Shown: one piece after another, positions 1-5,279 of the stretch
Layout: each line of letters starts with the position of its first letter
Numbering within the stretch: the first letter of the stretch is position 1
Source of the DNA: Rhodothermales bacterium
GTDB taxonomy: Bacteria > Bacteroidota > Rhodothermia > Rhodothermales > VXPQ01
Length of the DNA stretch: 5,279 nucleotides
Assembly (NCBI GenBank): GCA_028283985.1
Contig: JANQSQ010000032.1
Location: forward strand, 1-5,279
Direction of reading: 5' to 3'
Made by a program: the position numbers and the translations under genes
Notes under the pieces: model-generated
Database searches by the model: none
Told to the model about the DNA's origin: nothing
Seen by the model: the letters and a program-made list of their open reading frames with translations, nothing else

Positions 1-90
1 GCAGGATGTGGGCAAAGGAATCTTTATGCAATAACGGCATTTAAATCAAATCCTGTCCGGGATCCAGTGCGGCGCTTCTCTGCTTTGCGC

Positions 91-112
91 CTCTGTGGAA
101 ACTCTGTGGATT
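91..112. repeat. Two-copy 11-bp tandem repeat
   Basis: CTCTGTGGA occurs at 91-99 and again at 102-110, so two 11-bp units (91-101 and 102-112) match at 9 of 11 bases. A looser CTCTG/TTGCG-rich stretch precedes them at 78-90. From memory, CTCTGTG-rich short intergenic repeats are dispersed in many environmental bacterial genomes. That link is unverified, and two copies alone prove little. Confidence 0.4.
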
Positions 113-146
113 GTGAAATCCGTCCTGTCGATAAAAAAACCTTGGA

Positions 147-177
147 TTTGCACTTGCATAACGGTTTTATAACTTCG
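147..177 (+). promoter_or_regulatory. Candidate nrdJ promoter, Bacteroidota-like
   Basis: TTTG at 147-150 is followed, after 19 bases, by TAACTTCG at 170-177. This matches the Bacteroidota primary-sigma pattern (TTG, a spacer of about 19-21, TAnnTTTG) at all but one informative position. Transcription would begin near 183, giving a leader of about 135 bases before nrdJ. Two ATAACG/CGTTAT hexamers (158-163, 176-181) overlap the site. An E. coli-like TATAAC (168-173) also lies here, but with poor -35 spacing. The call is pattern-based only. Confidence 0.3.
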
Positions 178-226
178 TTATTATACACTCCGGCTTTAGC
201 CTCTGTACGGTTGGGCCGGAAGGGCA

Positions 227-246
227 AACGGTAGTCCGTTATTTTT
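227..246 (+). terminator. Small hairpin with T-run in nrdJ leader
   Basis: AACGG (227-231) pairs with CCGTT (236-240) across a TAGT loop, followed by A and five T residues (242-246). This resembles a weak intrinsic terminator. It sits between the candidate promoter and the nrdJ start, so it could be an attenuator, or the end of a transcript entering from the left. The stem is only 5 bp, so termination would be inefficient. ACGG at 207-210 could pair instead with CCGT (236-239), an alternative fold. Confidence 0.3.
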
Positions 247-300
247 CGATCTGTTCGCCCGTTTTTCCCGATTGGTCAGGAATAGCGGCATATAACGTCA

Positions 301-309
301 AGGAAGGAG
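301..309 (+). promoter_or_regulatory. Shine-Dalgarno site of nrdJ
   Basis: AGGAAGGAG ends 8 bases before the ATG at 318. The strong purine-rich match and good spacing fix this start, although the first ~65 residues of the protein are poorly conserved. Confidence 0.8.
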
Positions 310-317
310 CAGCGATT

Positions 318-3300
318 ATGAGCATATTCCCCCAGGACAAATTTATCTCTGATACTCCCGACAAAGAGGCCTCGTCCGGCCTGTTCTCCGGATTGAGGGC
401 CGATGACGCGAAATCCGTGGAGGGACCTCGCGAGGCAGGCGCCGCGGCGTTCGCGCGCGAGCAATTTGCCGGGGGCTTGCATATAGAACGGGTTTTTTCC
501 GAGGAAGGGCGCTCGCCTTTCGACACCCTTGCATGGGATCGGCGCGATGCGGCTATCAGAAATCAGCAGGGCGAAGCGGTCTTCGAGCAGAAAGAGGTGG
601 CTTTTCCGGAATCCTGGAGCCCTCTGGCGACGAACGTGGTGGCCAGCAAATATTTTTATGGGGATGTAGAACGATCAGGAACGGATCCTTCGAAGGGGGG
701 GCGCGAGAACTCGCTCCGACAGCTCATTCATCGCGTCACGCGCACGATCGCCGACTGGGGAACGGAGCAGCATTATTTCGCCACCGAGGAAGACGGCGAA
801 CGCTTCTACGATGAACTTACCTGGCTTTGCCTGCATCAATACGGCGCGTTCAACAGTCCGGTATGGTTCAATGTCGGCCTGTATCAACAATACGGCATCC
901 GCGATTCGGGCGGCAAGAAGATATCCGGATGGAATGAAAGCAAGGGCAGGGCGGTCCCCGTGGACCCCTACCGGCGCCCGCAGGCTTCCGCCTGCTTCAT
1001 CATATCGGTGGAAGATTCCATCGACGATATCTGGCAGTTGATGGGGGAAAGCGCCCGGCTTTTCAAATTCGGGTCGGGGGTAGGCGCGGACTGGTCGAAG
1101 CTGCGTTCCTCCAGAGAAAAACTTTCCGGCGGCGGGCAGCCGTCCGGGCCTGTCAGCTTCATGCGCGTACAGGATGCTACCGGCGGGACCATCAAGTCCG
1201 GGGGCAAGACGCGCCGTGCAGCCATCATGCAGACGCTGAAGTCCTGGCACCCGGATATTCTCGAATTCGTTACGGCGAAGCAGGAAGAAGAACGGAAGGC
1301 CTGGGCGCTGATCGAGGAAGGCTACGACGGTTCGTTCAATGGCCCGGCGTACGGCAGCGTGGCTTTCCAGAACGTCAATCAGTCCGTGCGCGTGGACGAT
1401 GACCTCATGCATTCCGTGCAGTCCGGAAGTTCGTACGACCTTCGGGGCGTGCTCGGCGATGAAGTGATCGATACCATTTCCGGAAAAGATGTGCTCCGCA
1501 AGATATCCGAAGGCACCCATGTGTGCGGCGATCCGGGCGTGCAATACGAGGATACGATCCAGCGGTGGCATACCTGCAAGGATTCGGGACCGATCAATTC
1601 GAGCAATCCCTGCTCGGAATACATGTTCCTCGACGATTCGGCCTGCAATCTGGCCAGTCTGAATCTTCGCAAATTTCAACGGGAAGACGGTTCGTTCGAT
1701 GTCGAGCGCTACCGTGCGGCGACGCGCATATTTATCACGGCGCAGGAGATTCTGGTAGATAACGCCGGGTATCCGTCGCGCGCAATCGCCGAGAACTCCC
1801 ATGCCTACCGTCCTCTCGGACTCGGTTTCGCCAACCTCGGCGCTTTGCTGATGGCGATGGGGCTTCCCTATGACAGCGACGAAGGCCGCGCTGTAGCCGG
1901 AGCGCTGATGGCGATCGAGCATGGCGAAGCGTATGCCCGCAGCGCCGAGATCGCCGCCAACCCCAAAATCGGACCGTTTGCGGGGTTTGCCCCAAACCGC
2001 TCGTCCATGCTCGAGGTGATGCGCATGCACGCTGCGGCGGTCGATGAAATCCATACCGGTTGCCCGGATTATCTCCTTGAAGCCGCCCGTGAAACGTGGA
2101 CGTACTGTATCGCTGCCGGCGAGCAGTTCGGGTACCGGAATGCGCAAGCCACGGTATTGGCGCCGACCGGCACGATCGGGTTCATGATGGATTGCGACAC
2201 GACGGGCGTCGAACCGGATATCGCGCTGGTCAAATACAAACTGCTTGCCGGGCAGGGCGACGGGATGATGAAGATCGTAAACCGCAGCGTGCCCGAAGCG
2301 CTCGCCCGCCTCGGCTACCCGTCTCCGGAAATCGATGCGATCATCCGGTATATCGACGAGAACGATACCATCGAAGGCGCCCCGGCGTTGCGCGAAGAAC
2401 ATCTTCCTGTGTTCGACTGCGCTTTCAAACCGTTCAAGGGGGAGCGTTCCATTCATCACATGGGCCACATCCGGATGATGGCGGCCGTGCAGCCTTTTAT
2501 CTCCGGCGCCATTTCCAAGACGGTCAATATGCCCGAAAGCGCAACGGTCGAGGAGATCGCCGACGCCTATGTGCAGGGCTGGGAACTGGGCCTGAAAGCC
2601 CTTGCGATTTACCGCGAAAATTCCAAGCGGAGCCAGCCGCTCTCGACATCCAGGGGCGGCAATACCAGAAAAAGCCAGGGATGGGATGAGGAATCTTCCG
2701 GCGACGGGATGGCGACGTCCGAACCGGAAATCACCGAAAAGATCGTGTATCAGCCGATCCGCAAGCGGCTTCCCGACGAACGTCCTTCCATGACGCACAA
2801 ATTCTCCATCGCCGGACACGAGGGCTACCTGCATATCGGGCTGTATCCCGACTCGCGCATGCCCGGGGAAATCTTCATCACGATGGCGAAGGAAGGCTCT
2901 ACGATTTCCGGGCTGATGGATGCGTTTGCGACCTCGATATCCATCGCGCTGCAGTATGGCGTTCCGCTGGCTGATCTCTGCAACAAGTTCAGCCACATGC
3001 GCTTCGAGCCGAACGGCTTTACGCAAAACAAGGAGATCCCGATCACGAAGTCGATCATGGATTACATCTTCAGGTACCTGTCCCTGAAGTTTATGCGGGT
3101 GCATAAGCATGAGGAAGAGGAGGTCGACAATGGTCTTTCCAGCGAAGGGGAATCTCCTTCCGGCAATGCAGCCCAGCCCCAACTTCAGCTCCAGCCCCAG
3201 GCTCAGATGCAGACGCAGCTTTCCGCACCGCCCGAGCCTGTGGATGCGCTCGTCGGCAGCACGGTGGAGGCGTTCATGGAGGCTATGGAGGGGAGCCGTT

Positions 3301-3434
3301 CAGCCACTTCGAGCGAGACTACCTTCCGTAATCAGGAAGACAGTCCGGCCTGTCCCAACTGCGGCTCCATCACGGTCCGCAGCGGCGCGTGCTATTCGTG
3401 CCCCAACTGCGGTTCCACCAGCGGGTGCGGGTGA
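318..3434 (+). CDS. nrdJ: Class II B12-dependent ribonucleotide reductase
   Basis: A 1038-residue cytosolic enzyme that reduces ribonucleotides to deoxyribonucleotides, using adenosylcobalamin to generate a thiyl radical, so it needs neither oxygen nor a separate radical subunit. Residues 1-67 are a weakly conserved lead with no ATP-cone seen. The catalytic core (about 68-773) shows FNSPVWFNVG, the first redox cysteine C226, the FKFGSGVG loop, NPCSE (N430, radical cysteine C432, E434), the second redox cysteine C443 and PTGTI (616-620). The C432-to-C443 spacing of 11 is that of known NrdJ proteins. After a polar linker, a TSCPD domain spans about 822-912. Next come an acidic stretch and a linker with Gln at every second position (953-967). 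The tail has cysteines 1012, 1015, 1025, 1028, 1031 and 1037, a zinc-ribbon-like arrangement expected to pass electrons to the active-site disulfide. No frameshift or intein is visible. Residues and domains were assigned by eye. Confidence 0.97.
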   Translation: MSIFPQDKFISDTPDKEASSGLFSGLRADDAKSVEGPREAGAAAFAREQFAGGLHIERVFSEEGRSPFDTLAWDRRDAAIRNQQGEAVFEQKEVAFPESWSPLATNVVASKYFYGDVERSGTDPSKGGRENSLRQLIHRVTRTIADWGTEQHYFATEEDGERFYDELTWLCLHQYGAFNSPVWFNVGLYQQYGIRDSGGKKISGWNESKGRAVPVDPYRRPQASACFIISVEDSIDDIWQLMGESARLFKFGSGVGADWSKLRSSREKLSGGGQPSGPVSFMRVQDATGGTIKSGGKTRRAAIMQTLKSWHPDILEFVTAKQEEERKAWALIEEGYDGSFNGPAYGSVAFQNVNQSVRVDDDLMHSVQSGSSYDLRGVLGDEVIDTISGKDVLRKISEGTHVCGDPGVQYEDTIQRWHTCKDSGPINSSNPCSEYMFLDDSACNLASLNLRKFQREDGSFDVERYRAATRIFITAQEILVDNAGYPSRAIAENSHAYRPLGLGFANLGALLMAMGLPYDSDEGRAVAGALMAIEHGEAYARSAEIAANPKIGPFAGFAPNRSSMLEVMRMHAAAVDEIHTGCPDYLLEAARETWTYCIAAGEQFGYRNAQATVLAPTGTIGFMMDCDTTGVEPDIALVKYKLLAGQGDGMMKIVNRSVPEALARLGYPSPEIDAIIRYIDENDTIEGAPALREEHLPVFDCAFKPFKGERSIHHMGHIRMMAAVQPFISGAISKTVNMPESATVEEIADAYVQGWELGLKALAIYRENSKRSQPLSTSRGGNTRKSQGWDEESSGDGMATSEPEITEKIVYQPIRKRLPDERPSMTHKFSIAGHEGYLHIGLYPDSRMPGEIFITMAKEGSTISGLMDAFATSISIALQYGVPLADLCNKFSHMRFEPNGFTQNKEIPITKSIMDYIFRYLSLKFMRVHKHEEEEVDNGLSSEGESPSGNAAQPQLQLQPQAQMQTQLSAPPEPVDALVGSTVEAFMEAMEGSRSATSSETTFRNQEDSPACPNCGSITVRSGACYSCPNCGSTSGCG

Positions 3435-3464
3435 TTCGGAGCGGATCGGGGCGCTGATTTTCGC

Positions 3465-4874
3465 CTACGGAAAAATGCCCATCTGGTTGTAGAGCACGGC
3501 GATCTTGTTGATGGCGCTCACGAAGGCCGCCGTGCGCAGATCGGTCTTCAACCGTTTCGAGATGTCGTAAATCTCGTTGTAGGCGAAAACCATGGTCTCT
3601 TCGAGCCCCGAATTGACGATGTCGATTTCGTCGGCTCCCTTGCCAATCGTGGTAAGCACTTCCGGTGAGAGCGCTTTTCCTGTCGCGGTTTCGATGGCTG
3701 AAAGCATTTTTTGCTGCGTATTGCTTTCGAACCGCTTGCTCATGCGCCCGAACCGCACGTGAGACAGGTTTCGCAGCCATTCGAAGTACGATACGGTGAC
3801 CCCGCCGGCGTTGAGATACAGATCCGGCAGCAAGAGCACATTTCGTTTCCGAAGTATCTCGTCGGCTTCCGAGGTGGTCGGTCCGTTTGCCGCTTCCGCA
3901 ATGATCCGCGCCTTGATACGTCCCGCATTCTCTCCTGAAATCTGTCCCTCGAGGGCGGCGGGCAGCAGGATGTCGCAATCCAGTTCAAGCGCTTTCTCGG
4001 AAGGTTGGGTCATGCGCCCCTCCGGAAATCCCTCGATGGCGCCGTGTTCCTGTCGCCAGGCGCCTACTTCCCGTACGTTCAGCCCGTCCTCCTTGACGAG
4101 GGCGCCGTTCATCTCCGCAATGCCCACGATGAGGGCGCCTGCACCCTGGAGGTAGTACGCCGCGTGGAATCCGACATTGCCCAGGCCCTGCACGACGACG
4201 CGTTTCCCTTCCAGCCCGGCTTCCAAACCGAGCGCTTTCATTGCTTTTTTGTCGCTGCATGCCTCGCGGATACCGAAAAAGACTCCTCTGCCCGTAGCCT
4301 CCCTGCGCCCGTGCACTCCTCCATGACCGACCGGTTTTCCGGTCACGCAGGCCGCCGCATCGAGCGGATTATCCGACAGTTGATTATAGGTGTCGAAAAT
4401 CCATGCCATTTCCTGGGCCCCGGTCCCGTAATCCGGAGCGGGTACGTCAACACCCGGTCCCATGAAGTTCTTTCGAACCAGTTCAAACGTGTAGCGCCGG
4501 GTAATCCGCTCCAGTTCGCTGGGCGAGAACTGTTTCCGGTCGATTTTGACGCCGCCCTTGGCCCCGCTGAAAGGCACATCGACCACGGCGCACTTGTAGC
4601 TCATGAGGGAGGCCAGCGCCACCACCTCGTCTCTTGATACGGTGGGCGCATAGCGGATACCGCCCTTTGCCGGCTGCTTGTGATGGCTGTGCTCGGCGCG
4701 GAACGCCTGAACGACATGGATGGACCCGTCATCCCGCACAAGGGGAAATTCCATCGCATAGACGCTGTTACACATGCGAATTTGTTCGAGAAGCCCTTTG
4801 GGGTGGTTCGTGAGTCGGGCCGCTTTCATAAACGACCGGTTTACGTCCCCCAGAAAATCTGCTGTGTGCGACAT
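3465..4874 (-). CDS. gdhA: Glutamate dehydrogenase, probably NAD-dependent
   Basis: A 469-residue enzyme (counting from the ATG at 4874) that interconverts glutamate with 2-oxoglutarate and ammonium in the cytosol. The N-terminal ELFV domain contains KGGIRY (K70, substrate binding), the GAKGG motif with catalytic K106, and PAPDYGTG with catalytic D148. The C-terminal Rossmann domain has GLGNVG at 230-235 and an acidic residue, E254, near the end of the second strand, which usually favours NAD over NADP. Ser362 in GGVTVSYFEW matches the serine that contacts the glutamate side-chain carboxylate, arguing against leucine, phenylalanine or valine dehydrogenase. The protein runs to a typical GIFP end. 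A TTG at 4898 would add eight residues, but it lacks a ribosome site. The ATG has a weak AAGGG upstream, and family alignment fits it. The gene converges on nrdJ with 30 bases between the stop codons and is probably transcribed alone. Confidence 0.95.
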   Translation of the reverse strand: MSHTADFLGDVNRSFMKAARLTNHPKGLLEQIRMCNSVYAMEFPLVRDDGSIHVVQAFRAEHSHHKQPAKGGIRYAPTVSRDEVVALASLMSYKCAVVDVPFSGAKGGVKIDRKQFSPSELERITRRYTFELVRKNFMGPGVDVPAPDYGTGAQEMAWIFDTYNQLSDNPLDAAACVTGKPVGHGGVHGRREATGRGVFFGIREACSDKKAMKALGLEAGLEGKRVVVQGLGNVGFHAAYYLQGAGALIVGIAEMNGALVKEDGLNVREVGAWRQEHGAIEGFPEGRMTQPSEKALELDCDILLPAALEGQISGENAGRIKARIIAEAANGPTTSEADEILRKRNVLLLPDLYLNAGGVTVSYFEWLRNLSHVRFGRMSKRFESNTQQKMLSAIETATGKALSPEVLTTIGKGADEIDIVNSGLEETMVFAYNEIYDISKRLKTDLRTAAFVSAINKIAVLYNQMGIFP

Positions 4875-4918
4875 ACGGGAAACCCTTTTTTCGGACAAAG
4901 GAACGGGTGTTTACCAGG

Positions 4919-4951
4919 GCAGGCATGCGGATCGCATGCGCCCGCAGGCAT
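4919..4951. repeat. Palindrome flanked by GCAGGCAT direct repeats
   Basis: GCATGCG (4923-4929) and CGCATGC (4933-4939) form a perfect 7-bp inverted repeat around a 3-base centre. GCAGGCAT occurs at 4919-4926, overlapping the left arm, and again at 4944-4951. The group lies 45-77 bases upstream of the gdhA ATG and could be an operator or a leader hairpin. Confidence 0.5.
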
Positions 4952-4954
4952 AAT

Positions 4955-4972
4955 GTTACGATGGAGTTACGA
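4955..4972. repeat. Tandem GTTACGA heptamer, 11-bp period
   Basis: GTTACGA occurs at 4955-4961 and 4966-4972, offset by 11 bases, close to one helical turn. On the gdhA strand it reads TCGTAAC twice. It falls within the spacer of the best gdhA promoter candidate, a typical place for a dimeric regulator to bind. Confidence 0.45.
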
Positions 4973-5000
4973 CAAATATGCAGCGGGTTCCCGGACAAAA

Positions 5001-5022
5001 TATGGAACCTCTGAATAAATCC
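5001..5022 (+). repeat. Left terminal inverted repeat
   Basis: This is the perfect reverse complement of 5240-5261. The match stops at 5000, where the flanks differ. CCTCTGAA at 5008-5015 can also pair with TTCAGAGG at 5029-5036 just inside the element. Confidence 0.85.
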
Positions 5023-5032
5023 GGAAAGTTCA

Positions 5033-5129
5033 GAGGCTTGCGAGGCGCGCGCTGGCAAGGAATGACGAAGCGATGTGGCAGGCCCCACATAATGAGGAAT
5101 GGCACAGCCAGCGCGCGCCTCGCAGCCTC
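5033..5129. repeat. Internal hairpin A of the element
   Basis: TGCGAGGCGCGCGCTGGC (5039-5056) pairs perfectly with 5107-5124. Five more pairs, GAGGC (5033-5037) with 5125-5129, extend it past a single bulged T at 5038. Concentric inside it, ATGTGG (5073-5078) pairs with CCACAT (5085-5090) around a 6-base loop. The 16-base arms between the two stems do not pair but share GGAATG in direct orientation (5059-5064, 5096-5101). Confidence 0.8.
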
Positions 5130-5136
5130 CCGAAGG

Positions 5137-5229
5137 GCGCTTCACGTCCGCGACGCCCCGAATTCGCAGTGTTTTTCGCTGATTTCAACGCTGTTATCAT
5201 GTTGTCCTGTTTGTGCGAACGTGAAGCGC
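5137..5229. repeat. Internal hairpin B of the element
   Basis: GCGCTTCACGT (5137-5147) is the perfect reverse complement of 5219-5229, with 71 bases between the arms. It sits directly beside hairpin A, so the folded element would have two arms closed by the terminal repeats. No gene or further strong structure was seen in the loop. Confidence 0.6.
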
Positions 5230-5239
5230 TGATCGAAGT

Positions 5240-5261
5240 GGATTTATTCAGAGGTTCCATA
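5240..5261 (-). repeat. Right terminal inverted repeat
   Basis: This is the perfect 22-bp reverse complement of 5001-5022. Only 18 bases of flanking sequence remain before the window ends, so the neighbour on this side is unknown. Confidence 0.85.
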
Positions 5262-5279
5262 AATAATTCGTTGGCCAGG

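Larger units (their letters stand above)
1..317. other. Non-coding region upstream of nrdJ
   Basis: No convincing gene lies here. The short minus-strand reading frame at 24-227 has no recognisable domain and covers repeat-like sequence. The stretch is more AT-rich than the flanking coding DNA. It holds a tandem CTCTGTGGA repeat (91-112), five ATAACG/CGTTAT hexamers (31-36, 158-163, 176-181, 237-242, 292-297), a candidate promoter (147-177), a hairpin with T-run (227-246) and the nrdJ ribosome binding site (301-309). I looked for a cobalamin riboswitch, which would make sense before a B12-dependent enzyme, and for the paired NrdR boxes common before nrd operons. I found neither. Confidence 0.7.
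4875..5000 (-). promoter_or_regulatory. gdhA upstream control region, weak promoter
   Basis: On the minus strand TTGTCG (4975-4970) is followed after 16 bases by TTATGC (4953-4948), a poor -35/-10 pair but the best candidate I see. A tandem GTTACGA heptamer overlaps it, and a palindrome flanked by direct repeats lies between it and the ATG. No clear TAnnTTTG element is present. Only this 126-base stretch separates the gene from the inverted-repeat element on its other side. Confidence 0.3.
5001..5261. mobile_element. MITE-like element with 22-bp terminal inverted repeats
   Basis: A 261-bp segment is bounded by perfect 22-bp inverted repeats (5001-5022 and 5240-5261). No transposase or recognisable domain is encoded inside. 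Reading frames on both strands start within the terminal repeats and begin MEPLNKS, but they have no family features and arise from the symmetry. If the ends are taken as GGAACC, the terminal GGAACCTCTGAATAAATC matches, from memory, the IS903 (IS5 family) terminus at 12 of 18 bases, including the inner TGAATAAATC. IS903 makes 9-bp duplications; the 9-bp flanks (4995-5003 and 5259-5267) agree at only 6 positions. A TA immediately outside TGGAACC on both sides would also fit a TA-targeting transposon. Either way the element looks non-autonomous. Confidence 0.7.

Noticed and set aside
24..227. A 67-codon minus-strand frame upstream of nrdJ
   Set aside because: It has no family resemblance, it covers repeat-like and promoter-like sequence, and its composition is non-coding in appearance.
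1..317. Cobalamin riboswitch before the B12-dependent reductase
   Set aside because: No B12-box-like sequence or recognisable core was found, and the leader from the candidate promoter (~135 bases) is short for this class. A covariance-model search would settle it.
675..3182. An 835-codon open frame on the minus strand, inside nrdJ
   Set aside because: It shares codon boundaries with nrdJ, so it stays open simply because nrdJ avoids TTA, CTA and TCA codons there. The translation shows no recognisable domain, while the opposite strand is a well-conserved enzyme.
3440..3460. Bidirectional terminator between nrdJ and gdhA
   Set aside because: The only pairing is a 4-bp AGCG/CGCT stem with an 8-base loop, too weak to call.
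4005..4637. A 210-codon plus-strand frame inside gdhA
   Set aside because: It is the same shadow effect: it is in register with gdhA codons, with no domain.
4875..4898. TTG start adding eight residues to GdhA
   Set aside because: There is no ribosome site before it. The ATG at 4874 has a weak AAGGG and fits the usual start of the family, though the TTG cannot be excluded.
4978..5260. Overlapping frames on both strands in the inverted-repeat element
   Set aside because: Both begin MEPLNKS and share LRGARW only because the element is palindromic. There is no transposase motif or credible ribosome site.

Overview
The window carries two large, intact, convergently oriented housekeeping genes and, at its right edge, a small structured repeat element. 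Base composition is moderately GC-rich in the genes and more AT-rich upstream of the first. The organism cannot be named from the sequence alone. The type of both proteins, plus a promoter-like TTTG-N19-TAnnTTxG match before the first gene, would suit a Bacteroidota/Rhodothermota-like bacterium. That placement is an inference of low to moderate confidence.

Layout. Bases 1-317 are non-coding and hold the probable control region of the first gene: a short tandem repeat, five copies of the hexamer ATAACG/CGTTAT, a candidate promoter, a small hairpin followed by a T-run, and a strong Shine-Dalgarno sequence. Bases 318-3434 (+) encode a complete 1038-residue class II (adenosylcobalamin-dependent) ribonucleotide reductase, NrdJ. 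Its catalytic core is followed by a TSCPD domain, a Gln-alternating linker and a Cys-rich tail. After 30 bases comes the end of a glutamate dehydrogenase gene on the minus strand (4874 down to 3465). Bases 4875-5000 are its upstream region, with a tandem heptamer and a palindrome flanked by direct repeats. Bases 5001-5261 form a 261-bp element bounded by perfect 22-bp inverted repeats. It contains two side-by-side internal hairpins and no credible transposase, and looks like a MITE or a stripped insertion sequence.

Functionally the two genes are unrelated: NrdJ makes deoxyribonucleotides for DNA synthesis without needing oxygen, and the dehydrogenase links glutamate to 2-oxoglutarate and ammonium. 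They share only a short convergent 3' boundary. The unusual material is non-coding: the hexamer cluster before nrdJ, the repeats before gdh, and the inverted-repeat element next to the gdh control region. No CRISPR array, tRNA, rRNA, defence system or new protein system is visible.
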